The position numbers and the translations under genes were made by a program. The notes under the pieces were generated by a model that was not told where the DNA came from, searched no databases, and saw only the letters and a program-made list of their open reading frames with translations. A stretch of DNA of 48,983 bases from Sphingopyxis witflariensis (GTDB lineage: Bacteria; Pseudomonadota; Alphaproteobacteria; Sphingomonadales; Sphingomonadaceae). Below, in pieces: positions 24,530 to 31,983 of this stretch (position 1 is its first letter; each line of letters opens with the position of its first letter). The stretch spans positions 1-48,983 of the forward strand of contig NZ_NISJ01000016.1 in the NCBI RefSeq assembly GCF_002205635.1. Reading direction: 5' to 3'.

Positions 24530-24697
24530 GAACCCTTTTCGATGAGGTTCGGGTGAAAAGAGACAAAGGCCATTTAGAGACTGATTTTTGCGCTTCCGGC
24601 AGCCTCCGAGGTTCGGACGGCATAGCCAAAATGGCGCGGAAGCTGGAGGTTCTTTGGCCCCAAAAAGACCCATCTCATTGGTTCGCATTGAGATGTT
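24530..24697. repeat. 168-bp dispersed repeat, left copy
   Basis: Roughly four-fifths identical, in the same orientation, to 27786-27952. Shared blocks include GGTTCGGGTGAAAAGAGAC, CTCCGAGGTTCGGA, GCGCGGAAGCTGG and a final TTCGCATTGAGATGTT, after which similarity stops abruptly. It contains no gene. The two copies bracket the copper cassette. Confidence 0.88.
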
Positions 24698-24721
24698 CGC
24701 AGTCGACGCGATTATCGAACC

Positions 24722-24778
24722 TGACACTGTGTCAAGGTCAGCGGCTATTGACTCTGACATGGTGTCAAGCACCAGATT
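24722..24778 (+). promoter_or_regulatory. CueR-type copper promoter and second dyad
   Basis: TTGACT (24748-24753) and CAGATT (24773-24778) are separated by 19 bp, the stretched spacing typical of MerR-family promoters. The spacer holds the dyad TGACATGGTGTCA. A second perfect dyad TGACACTGTGTCA lies upstream at 24722-24734. CueR is encoded at the end of the operon and probably activates here when Cu(I) is bound. Confidence 0.65.
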
Positions 24779-24802
24779 GCAGGCGATTGAAGGAGACGGT
24801 TG

Positions 24803-27172
24803 ATGGCCGAGTCGAACCATAGCGCGCATTCCGGGGGCCATAGCTGTTGTGGTGGGGGCCACGGCAAGGCAGATTCCACGGTCCCCGTTGTCGATCCGGT
24901 TTGCGGCATGACCGTCGCTCCGCACAAAACAACGCACCATGCGGCCCATGCCGGTCATGAATATCATTTTTGCAGCGCTGGCTGCCGCGAAAAATTCATC
25001 GCGGATCCGGAGCGTTATCTGAATAAATCCACCGAACAGGTCGTGGACGCTCCGCCGGGATCGATCTGGACCTGCCCGATGCACCCCGAGATCCGGCAGG
25101 ACCATCCCGGCGCTTGCCCCATCTGTGGCATGGCGCTCGAGCCGGAACTGGTTAGTGCGGACACTGGACCCTCTGCCGAACTGATCGACATGTCGCGCCG
25201 CTTCTGGATCGCGCTGGCGCTGGCTCTTCCCGTGTTTATCCTTGAAATGGGCAGCCATCTGTCTCCGGCGCTGCATCATCTCGTCCCCGTGAAGCTGTCG
25301 ACCTGGATCCAGTTTGCTCTGGCGACGCCGGTTGTGCTCTGGGCGGGCTGGCCCTTCTTCGAGCGCGGCTGGGCCTCGCTGAAGACGCGCAACCTCAACA
25401 TGTTCACGCTGATCGCGATGGGGACCGGCGTCGCATGGGGCTATAGCGTCGTCGCGACACTGGCGCCTGATGTGTTTCCGGCAGCCTTCCGGGCGGCCGA
25501 CGGGTCGGTCGCTGTCTATTTCGAAGCGGCCGCTGTGATCACCGTGCTGGTGCTGCTCGGGCAGGTTCTCGAACTGCGGGCGCGCGAGCGGACCTCCGGG
25601 GCGATCAAGGCGCTGCTCAACCTGGCGCCGAAAACCGCGCGGCGTATCGCCGGGGACGGCAGCGAAGAGGAAATCTCGCTCGACCTGGTGGCGGTGGGGG
25701 ACCGGCTGCGGGTGCGACCGGGCGAAAAGGTGCCAGTCGATGGCGTGGTCGAGGAAGGGCGCTCGGCGCTCGATGAATCGATGGTGACGGGCGAATCCAT
25801 GCCGGTAACGAAAACGGTCGCCGACACGGTGATCGGCGGGACGATGAACCAGAGCGGCGCGCTGGTGATCCGCGCCGACAAGATCGGGCGGGACACCATG
25901 CTGGCGCGCATTGTCCAGATGGTCGCCGACGCGCAGCGCTCCCGCGCCCCGATCCAGCGTATGGCCGATCAGGTCGCCGGCTGGTTCGTGCCAGCGGTGC
26001 TGGCGGTCGCGGTCGTCGCTTTCGCCGCCTGGAGCATCTGGGGGCCGGAACCGCGCATGGCGCATGGGCTGGTCGCGGCGGTGGCGGTGCTGATCATCGC
26101 CTGCCCCTGCGCGCTGGGGTTGGCGACGCCGATGTCGATCATGGTCGGCGTTGGTCGCGGCGCGGGGCTTGGTGTCCTGATCAAGAACGCCGAAGCGCTG
26201 GAGCATATGGAGAAGGTCGACACGCTGGTCGTCGACAAGACCGGGACATTGACCGAGGGGAAACCCGCCGTCACCCGGATCATCGCGGCGGATGGTTTCG
26301 AGGAACGCGAACTGCTGCGGATCGCTGCCGGTGTCGAACGTGCGTCGGAACATCCCCTGGCGCTGGCGATCGTCAATGCGGCGCTGGATCGGAACATCGA
26401 CATTCCATCTGTCAGCGGCTTTGATTCGCCGACTGGCAAGGGCGCACTGGGTATGGTCGAAGGCAAGCGGGTGACGCTTGGCAATGCCCGTTTCCTGAGT
26501 GAATCGGGGATCGACACCTCGTCCCTCGCGGCGCAGGCCGACCAGCTTCGTGCCGATGGCGCGACTGCGATTTTCATGGGGCTGGACAGTCGGGCCGCGG
26601 GCGTGTTCGCCATTGCCGATCCGATCAAGCCGACCACGGCCGAAGCATTGGCCGCTTTGCGCGCCGATGGCATCAAGGTGGTGATGCTGACCGGCGATAA
26701 TCGCACGACTGCCGAAGCCGTCGCGCGTCAGCTCGGTATCGATGCTGTCGAGGCCGATGTGCTGCCCGATCAGAAAGCGGCTGTTGTTGTGCGGCTGAAA
26801 CAGGAAGGACGGATCGTCGCAATGGCGGGCGACGGGGTCAATGATGCACCGGCGCTGGCGTCAGCCGATGTCGGCATCGCGATGGGACATGGCACCGACG
26901 TCGCCATGGAAAGTGCGGGCGTAACCCTGTTGAAGGGTGATCTCATCGGGATCGTCCGCGCCCGCCAGCTCAGCCAGGCGACGATGGCCAATATTCGGCA
27001 GAATCTGTTCTTCGCCTTCATCTATAATGCCGCTGGCGTGCCGATCGCGGCGGGGCTGCTCTATCCGTTCTTCGGCATCCTGCTCTCGCCGATGATCGCG
27101 GCGGCAGCGATGGCGCTGTCCTCGGTCAGCGTCGTCACCAATGCGCTGCGGCTCAATCGGGTGCGGCTGTGA
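24803..27172 (+). CDS. copA: copper-translocating P1B-type ATPase
   Basis: A 789-residue inner-membrane copper exporter. The N-terminus has a His/Cys-rich start ([15 protein letters not shown]), a YHS domain ([12 protein letters not shown], then YHFCSAGC) and a heavy-metal-binding domain ([20 protein letters not shown]) instead of the usual HMA domains. Eight helices follow, with the copper site CPC at 434-436, phosphorylation Asp478 in DKTGTLT and hinge [10 protein letters not shown]. The start ATG 24803 has AAGGAG 7 nt upstream. The cueR start overlaps its stop. This is the CopA2/SilP-like subtype, which may feed periplasmic cuproenzymes as well as detoxify. Confidence 0.95.
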   Translation: MAESNHSAHSGGHSCCGGGHGKADSTVPVVDPVCGMTVAPHKTTHHAAHAGHEYHFCSAGCREKFIADPERYLNKSTEQVVDAPPGSIWTCPMHPEIRQDHPGACPICGMALEPELVSADTGPSAELIDMSRRFWIALALALPVFILEMGSHLSPALHHLVPVKLSTWIQFALATPVVLWAGWPFFERGWASLKTRNLNMFTLIAMGTGVAWGYSVVATLAPDVFPAAFRAADGSVAVYFEAAAVITVLVLLGQVLELRARERTSGAIKALLNLAPKTARRIAGDGSEEEISLDLVAVGDRLRVRPGEKVPVDGVVEEGRSALDESMVTGESMPVTKTVADTVIGGTMNQSGALVIRADKIGRDTMLARIVQMVADAQRSRAPIQRMADQVAGWFVPAVLAVAVVAFAAWSIWGPEPRMAHGLVAAVAVLIIACPCALGLATPMSIMVGVGRGAGLGVLIKNAEALEHMEKVDTLVVDKTGTLTEGKPAVTRIIAADGFEERELLRIAAGVERASEHPLALAIVNAALDRNIDIPSVSGFDSPTGKGALGMVEGKRVTLGNARFLSESGIDTSSLAAQADQLRADGATAIFMGLDSRAAGVFAIADPIKPTTAEALAALRADGIKVVMLTGDNRTTAEAVARQLGIDAVEADVLPDQKAAVVVRLKQEGRIVAMAGDGVNDAPALASADVGIAMGHGTDVAMESAGVTLLKGDLIGIVRARQLSQATMANIRQNLFFAFIYNAAGVPIAAGLLYPFFGILLSPMIAAAAMALSSVSVVTNALRLNRVRL

Positions 27173-27582
27173 ACATCGGCGCGGCCTCGAACGCCAGCGG
27201 TGTCTCGCAGCGGATGATCCGCCATTACGAAAAGATCGAGCTGATCCCCGCGCCCCTGCGCCGGGACAGCGGCTATCGCGATTATGCCGATGCCGATGTC
27301 CATCGCCTCCAGTTTATCGCCAATGCCCGCGATCTCGGCTTCCCGATCGAGGATATCCGCGATTTGCTTGGCCTGTGGAGCAACAGCCAGCGCGCCAGCG
27401 CCGAGGTGAAAGCCCTCGTCATGGCCCGTGCCGAAGAACTGGGTCGCAAGGCAGAGGCCCTTCAGGCGCTACGCCACACGCTGCTGGAACTGGCCGAACG
27501 CTGCCACGGCGACGACCGCCCAGACTGTCCAATCATTGAGCGCATGTCTAACCACGCCAACAGCACAGCAAGAAACCGGTAG
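27169..27582 (+). CDS. cueR: CueR-type copper-responsive MerR regulator
   Basis: A 137-residue MerR-family activator. The N-terminal winged HTH is [22 protein letters not shown], with the SGYRDY wing and a long dimerisation helix. The metal loop has C112 and C120 (CHGDDRPDC), the C-x7-C spacing of Cu(I)/Ag(I)-sensing CueR. The GTG start lies inside the copA stop region (GTGA overlap), so it is co-translated and regulates its own operon from the promoter at 24748. Confidence 0.93.
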   Translation: MNIGAASNASGVSQRMIRHYEKIELIPAPLRRDSGYRDYADADVHRLQFIANARDLGFPIEDIRDLLGLWSNSQRASAEVKALVMARAEELGRKAEALQALRHTLLELAERCHGDDRPDCPIIERMSNHANSTARNR

Positions 27583-27785
27583 GGCAAAGCATTTTGCATC
27601 CCAGGCCCGGACCAAGCAGGCGCCCTTCAAACAATCTTGCTGTTGGCCGACCCCTCTCGAGCCTCCGGCTATTCTGGAACACCCACCTCGGGTTTTCTGT
27701 CGACACGCGCCAGCCGAGATTGGTGCTCAAAGGTACGGCTGCCGTTGATCGGAAAAACCCCGGAAATCCGTCATTTTCTGAACCC

Positions 27786-27952
27786 GAACCTTTTCCAACG
27801 GGGTTCGGGTGAAAAGAGACGAAAGCCGATCGGAGACTGATTTTGGCGCTTCCGTCAGTCTCCGAGGTTCGGATGGCAATGCCAGAACGGCGCGGAAGCT
27901 GGGGGTTTTCGACCCCCGAAAGACGCATCTCATTGATTCGCATTGAGATGTT
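27786..27952. repeat. 168-bp dispersed repeat, right copy, abutting tRNA-Ser
   Basis: Matches 24530-24697 in the same orientation. Its end coincides with the encoded CCA of tRNA-Ser, so the repeat directly follows the tRNA 3' end. The stretch 27583-27785 before it has no gene. Confidence 0.88.
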
Positions 27953-28042
27953 GGCGGAGCGGGTGGGATTCGAACCCACGATACGCTTTTGACGTATACT
28001 CACTTTCCAGGCGAGCGCCTTCGACCACTCGGCCACCGCTCC
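27952..28042 (-). tRNA. tRNA-Ser (anticodon GGA)
   Basis: 91 nt including encoded CCA. Acceptor GGAGCGG/CCGCTCC. The D-arm begins TGGCCGAGTGGTCGAAGGC. The anticodon stem CTCGC/GTGAG encloses loop CTGGAAA with anticodon GGA. A long variable arm (GTATACG-type stem) and T-loop GGTTCGAATCC are present. The long variable arm is diagnostic of Ser. Confidence 0.97.
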
Positions 28043-28116
28043 GCATGCACTGGAAGAGGCGCCCTAATCGCTTGGCGGGGCTTTCGCAAGTCGCATGAAC
28101 ATGGCAGATCAAGGAC

Positions 28117-29142
28117 ATGAGACATCTGCTTCTTGCGGCCGTCGCCGCAGCATCGCTCGCCCTTCCGGTTCAGGCGCAGGAGCCCGCACCGGTCCCGTCA
28201 CCGGGCGAGATTGCGGCTGCCGCGAAGGCTGACGAATGGATCGCCATCGCACCGTCGGACCTGCTGGTGATGGAGCTGGCTCCCGATGCGAAGGGCAAGG
28301 CACGCCGCGTCGTCATCCAGCTGATGCCCGCGCCGTTCAGCCAGGGCTGGATCGGCAATATTCGCAAGCTGGCTGCCGCGCATTGGTGGGACGGGACGAG
28401 CGTCAACCGGGTGCAGGACAATTATGTCGCGCAGTGGGGTGATGCGACGGAGAAGAAGCCGCTGCCAAAGGGGTTGGCGGTCGTGCCAGAGAGCGAATAT
28501 ATGTGGCCCTATCGTCCCGCCATGTTCACGAAAATCTGGACCTATGGCGCGCCGCAGGACGCGGTCATGCCAATATATCCGAGTCCTCCGGCCACTTCGC
28601 CCGTGACCAATTATACCGATCCCTACGCCCGGGCATTTGGTTTCTTCGGAGGCTTCCCTTTTGCGGCAACGATCAAGCAGAGCCGTGAGGGTGGAAATTA
28701 CAAGCGTGAGCCGGAGAGTGTCTGGCCAATCCACTGCTATGGCGCGGTGGGCGTAGGGCGAAACATGTCGCCCGACACCGGAAGCGGCGCCGAACTTTAC
28801 GTGGTAATCGGCCATGCGCCCCGCCATCTCGACCAGAATATTGCGGTCGTTGGCCGGGTGCTCGGCGGGATTGAGTATCTGTCGAGCCTGCCGCGGGGGA
28901 CCGGTGCGCTCGGCTTCTACGAAGAAGCGGCCGAGCGTGTGCCTGTCAAGGCAATCAGACTGGCGATCGATCTGCCTGCGGACGAGCGGCCAAAGTTCGA
29001 ATATCTGTCGACCGAAAGCGCCAGCTTCCTGCGCTATGCCGACGCACGAGCCAATCGACGCGACCCCTTCTTCATCAAGCCTGCAGCTGGGGCGGATATT
29101 TGCAACATTCCCGTTCCCGTGCGCGCCGTGACGGCGAAGTAG
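28117..29142 (+). CDS. periplasmic cyclophilin-type peptidyl-prolyl isomerase
   Basis: 341 residues with a Sec signal peptide (MRHLLLAAVAAASLALPVQAQ), so periplasmic. The central part reads as a divergent cyclophilin domain: VVIQLMPAPFSQGWIGNIRKLAAAHWWDGTSVNRVQDNYVAQWG matches the opening strands and the F/Y-x-R-active-site region. The GSGAELYVVIGHAPRHLDQNIAVVGRVLGGIEYLSSL part matches the closing region with the substrate-binding strand. The long insertion between them is typical of this alphaproteobacterial subgroup. It probably aids folding of exported proteins. Confidence 0.88.
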   Translation: MRHLLLAAVAAASLALPVQAQEPAPVPSPGEIAAAAKADEWIAIAPSDLLVMELAPDAKGKARRVVIQLMPAPFSQGWIGNIRKLAAAHWWDGTSVNRVQDNYVAQWGDATEKKPLPKGLAVVPESEYMWPYRPAMFTKIWTYGAPQDAVMPIYPSPPATSPVTNYTDPYARAFGFFGGFPFAATIKQSREGGNYKREPESVWPIHCYGAVGVGRNMSPDTGSGAELYVVIGHAPRHLDQNIAVVGRVLGGIEYLSSLPRGTGALGFYEEAAERVPVKAIRLAIDLPADERPKFEYLSTESASFLRYADARANRRDPFFIKPAAGADICNIPVPVRAVTAK

Positions 29143-29146
29143 CCGA

Positions 29147-29461
29147 ATGGACGATTTCACCGTCACGACCCCGCTGTGGCGCTGGCAATCCGCCACCGCG
29201 CCTGCCGCCTGGTATTTCGTCACCATCGCGGGCGATGTTGCCGACGCGATTCGGGTGGCCGCGATCAGCGGGCAGTGGCTCGACGGCCGGAAGGGATTCG
29301 GATCGGCGCGCGTTGACGTGCAGATTGGCGATACGCGCTGGAAGACATCGGTCTTTCCGCACAGGGAAAGCGGTGGCTGGCTGCTCCCCATCAAGGCGGC
29401 AGTGCGAAAGGCCGAGGGCATCGCCGAGGGCGACGCAGTGACGGTGACCGTCAGTCTTTAG
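29147..29461 (+). CDS. DUF1905 domain protein
   Basis: A 104-residue DUF1905 beta-barrel-like protein: PAAWYFVTIAGDVADAIR at the start, GFGSARVDVQIGDTRWKTSVFP in the middle, and the closing LPIKAAVRKAEGIAEGDAVTV. These family strings are clear; the molecular function is unknown. It follows the isomerase by 4 nt, so the two are probably one transcript. Confidence 0.92.
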   Translation: MDDFTVTTPLWRWQSATAPAAWYFVTIAGDVADAIRVAAISGQWLDGRKGFGSARVDVQIGDTRWKTSVFPHRESGGWLLPIKAAVRKAEGIAEGDAVTVTVSL

Positions 29462-29591
29462 GCTGATCGTCGACCTTTGCGTCACGCGCTTGCGCCTTGC
29501 GCTTGCGCAAATTGGCGCGCAGCGCCTCCGCCAGACGGCGTTCGCGTTCAAGGTCGGCGGGGGAGGGGGTCTTGCTCACGGCATAGCCCAT
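29451..29591 (-). CDS. small basic helical protein, 46 aa
   Basis: A 46-codon frame encoding a charged single helix (PADLERERRLAEALRANLRK then RKAQARDAK). Small proteins of this pattern, Pro-x-Asp-Leu-Glu-Arg-Glu-Arg-Arg-Leu-Ala-Glu-Ala-Leu, are common and conserved in Sphingomonadales, in my recollection. A GTG four codons in (VSKTPSP) is an alternative start. Its 3' end overlaps the DUF1905 gene by 11 bp, tail to tail. Function unknown. Confidence 0.6.
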   Translation of the reverse strand: MGYAVSKTPSPADLERERRLAEALRANLRKRKAQARDAKVDDQPKD

Positions 29592-29694
29592 CTTGCGAAA
29601 TCGGCACGGCGTCAAGTCTCACTGCTTGACAGCGACAAGGCGCCCCGCCATAGGCCGCGCCTGCCCCGCTTACATGCGTTTGCGAGGCCCAGCT

Positions 29695-29769
29695 GCTGCT
29701 GTAGCTCAGTGGTAGAGCGCGTCATTGGTAATGACGAGGTCGGGAGTTCAATCCTCCCCAGCAGCACCA
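29695..29769 (+). tRNA. tRNA-Thr (anticodon GGT)
   Basis: 75 nt including encoded CCA. Acceptor GCTGCTG/CAGCAGC. D-arm GCTCAGTGGTAGAGC. Anticodon stem CGTCA/TGACG with loop TTGGTAA, anticodon GGT. T-arm GGGAGTTCAATCCTCCC. Confidence 0.97.
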
Positions 29770-29862
29770 TTCTTCCGAATATATTTCCGCGCTTTACGCG
29801 CGCTTGGCGGCCGGTTTAGAACCGGCGGGCGCCTGAATGGCGATTTTTGGAAGGGCGCGAGC

Positions 29863-30948
29863 ATGGCGGGTAAGGACAAACGCGTCATAACGAACGATCG
29901 CTGGCCGTTTCTGGCCATATTGATCGTCGTGTCCGCTGCCTTCGCGCTGATCCTCTGGCCCTTTTTTGCTGCGATTCTGTGGGCGGTGATCGTCACCATC
30001 CTGTTCATGCCATTTTATCGCCGCCTGCTCGTCTGGATGCCGAACCGGCAAAATGGTGCGGCGCTGCTGACGCTCCTCTCCATCATCGGGGTCGTGATTC
30101 TTCCGGCGGCGATTCTGACTGTCGCATTGGTCGAAGAGGCGGCGACGGTTTATCAGCGCATCCAATCGGGTGATATCAATCCGGCCCAGATTTGGACGGG
30201 GTTCCAGTCGGGCATGCCGAGTTGGATGTCGACGGTTCTGGAACGGTTGGGGGTCGAGAATATCGCTGCCGCGAAAGCGATGCTCAGCGGCAGCGCGGCT
30301 GAGGGTGTCCGCGCGATTCTGACCCAGGCGCTGTCGCTGGGGCAGAGCTTGCTTGGTCTGTTCGTCAAGCTGATGGTGATGCTCTACCTCGCTTTCTTCC
30401 TGCTGCGCGACGGTGAAAGCCTGCAGCGCCGCATCCGCGAGGCGGTGCCGCTGCGCACCGATCATCTGGAACTGCTCGTCACCCGCTTCATCGTCGTGGT
30501 GCGCGCAACGATTAAGGGCAGCATCGTCGTCGCGATTCTTCAGGGATTGATCGGCGGGATCGTGCTGTGGGCGTTGGGGATTGAAGCGGCATTGCTGTGG
30601 GGCGTGCTGATGGGCGCGGCTTCGCTGTTGCCGGCGGTCGGCACCGGGCTCGTGTGGGTGCCGATGGCTTTCTATCTGCTGTTCACCGGCGCGATCTGGC
30701 AGGGCGTGGTGCTTATTTTCTGCGGCCTGTTCGTGATCGGGATGGTCGACAATGTCCTTCGCCCCATCCTCGTCGGACGCGAAACGCGTATTCCGGATTA
30801 TGTCGTGCTGATTACGACGCTCGGCGGGCTGCAACTGTTCGGTTTCCACGGCATCGTGATCGGCCCGGTGATCGCGGCGATGTTCATCGCGGTTTGGGAT
30901 ATTGCGACGACGATGCGCGCTGAATCTCCGCCGCCCATCAGCGCGTAG
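29863..30948 (+). CDS. AI-2E family transporter
   Basis: A 361-residue polytopic inner-membrane protein of the AI-2E exporter (YdiK/PerM/TqsA) family. The first helix pair is FLAILIVVSAAFALILWPFF and AAILWAVIVTILFMPFYRRL. A cytoplasmic helical stretch follows, then LFVKLMVMLYLAFFLLRDGE. The family core GSIVVAILQGLIGGIVLWALGI is present, with the late IGMVDNVLRPILVGRETRIPDYVVLITTLGGLQLFGFHGIVIGPVIAA-type region recognised from its parts. The substrate is unknown. Start ATG 29863 has GGAAGGG upstream. The longer frame through the tRNA is rejected. Confidence 0.92.
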   Translation: MAGKDKRVITNDRWPFLAILIVVSAAFALILWPFFAAILWAVIVTILFMPFYRRLLVWMPNRQNGAALLTLLSIIGVVILPAAILTVALVEEAATVYQRIQSGDINPAQIWTGFQSGMPSWMSTVLERLGVENIAAAKAMLSGSAAEGVRAILTQALSLGQSLLGLFVKLMVMLYLAFFLLRDGESLQRRIREAVPLRTDHLELLVTRFIVVVRATIKGSIVVAILQGLIGGIVLWALGIEAALLWGVLMGAASLLPAVGTGLVWVPMAFYLLFTGAIWQGVVLIFCGLFVIGMVDNVLRPILVGRETRIPDYVVLITTLGGLQLFGFHGIVIGPVIAAMFIAVWDIATTMRAESPPPISA

Positions 30949-30958
30949 CGTCCGGCCT

Positions 30959-31837
30959 TCAAATTTTCGCCGCGAGCAGCCAGTCGTGGAAGATCTTTAC
31001 GGCGGGCTGGCGTAGCGCGCGCGGGCGGCACACGAACCAATAGCTGTACGGGCTGTCGACGTCGAAATCGAACAGGCGCACGAGGCGCGGATCGTGCGCG
31101 TCGTCGAAGTGATGGCCATGCATGAAGGCGACGCCGATACCCTGCGCCGCGGCCTCGAGCATCAGCGGTCCTGAATCGAAATAGTCGAACCCCGCAGGTT
31201 CCAGATAGGGCATGCCGATCGCCTTCTTCCACTCAAGGAAGGTCTCGGGCATTTCGCGGTGGAGCAGGATATTCATCCGTTGCAATTGTTCGGGCACAGA
31301 GATCGCCTGATCGCCGCTGGCCAGCGAGCGCGCCGCAATCGGGAAAATCTTGTCCTGGTCGAGCCGTGCCGCATAAAGCGCCGGGTCGATCGAGCGGGCG
31401 AGTGCGATCGCGACGTCGATCCCGTCGCCCAGTCGTGCTTCGGCGTGGGAGATGGTTTCGATATCGATGTGGAGTTCGGGGTGTTCGCGGCGCAATTCGG
31501 GCAGGCGCGGGAACAGGCGTTGCTGCGCGAATAGCGGCAGGACGTTGAGGTGAAGGCGCAGCGAGGCGTCCGGGCTGCTAATCTGTCCGATCACTGCGCG
31601 CAAATCGTCGAGGATCGGAGATAGCTGATCCTGCAATGCGCGCCCGGCTTCGGTGAGGCTCAGGCCATGGTGGTGACGGTTGAACAGCGGGCGGCCCACT
31701 GCATGCTCGAGCGTCTGGATGCGGCGCGACAGCGCGGGCATCGACAGGCCAAGCTCGGTCGCGGCCGCCTTGACCGTGCCGTGGCGGGCGACCTCCAAAA
31801 AGGCCTCCATGCTGCTGAGAGGAGGAAGGCGTGGCAT
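30959..31837 (-). CDS. LysR-family transcriptional regulator
   Basis: A 292-residue LysR regulator. The N-terminal winged HTH is MEAFLEVARHGTVKAAATEL then LSMPALSRRIQTLEHAVGRPLFNR. The effector domain has the usual Rossmann-like halves (LRLHLNVLPLFAQQRLFPRL ... DVAIALARS). It resembles the GcvA/AmpR-type group. The inducer and targets are unknown. It is divergent from the CDC48-like ATPase, with 146 bp between them, and convergent with the transporter. Confidence 0.93.
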   Translation of the reverse strand: MPRLPPLSSMEAFLEVARHGTVKAAATELGLSMPALSRRIQTLEHAVGRPLFNRHHHGLSLTEAGRALQDQLSPILDDLRAVIGQISSPDASLRLHLNVLPLFAQQRLFPRLPELRREHPELHIDIETISHAEARLGDGIDVAIALARSIDPALYAARLDQDKIFPIAARSLASGDQAISVPEQLQRMNILLHREMPETFLEWKKAIGMPYLEPAGFDYFDSGPLMLEAAAQGIGVAFMHGHHFDDAHDPRLVRLFDFDVDSPYSYWFVCRPRALRQPAVKIFHDWLLAAKI

Positions 31838-31859
31838 GTTCGTAAGCGCAGGTTGATGA

Positions 31860-31878
31860 CATGTTGCTGAAGAACATG
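31860..31878. promoter_or_regulatory. candidate LysR-type operator
   Basis: CATGTT (31860-31865) and AACATG (31873-31878) form an inverted repeat with a 7-bp spacer in the divergent region between the LysR gene and the CDC48-like gene. Another CATGTT is at 31835-31840. LysR regulators usually bind such interrupted dyads beside their own gene. The call rests on position and symmetry only. Confidence 0.35.
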
Positions 31879-31983
31879 CCAGAAATTTGTGCAGTGCGGC
31901 ATAACAGGCTGCGAGGCAGGGGGTCGCAAATCCGGAACCACAATCCTATCTTCGCATTCTGACCTTATTGAGGGAGACGCGAA

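Noticed and set aside
24377..26353. 658-codon minus-strand open frame
   Set aside because: Antisense to the copper ATPase, whose motifs are unmistakable; its product is rich in Arg/His/Asp/Gly as expected of a GC-rich shadow frame.
27548..28036. 162-codon minus-strand frame across the repeat and tRNA-Ser
   Set aside because: It includes most of a tRNA gene and the dispersed repeat, so it is not protein-coding.
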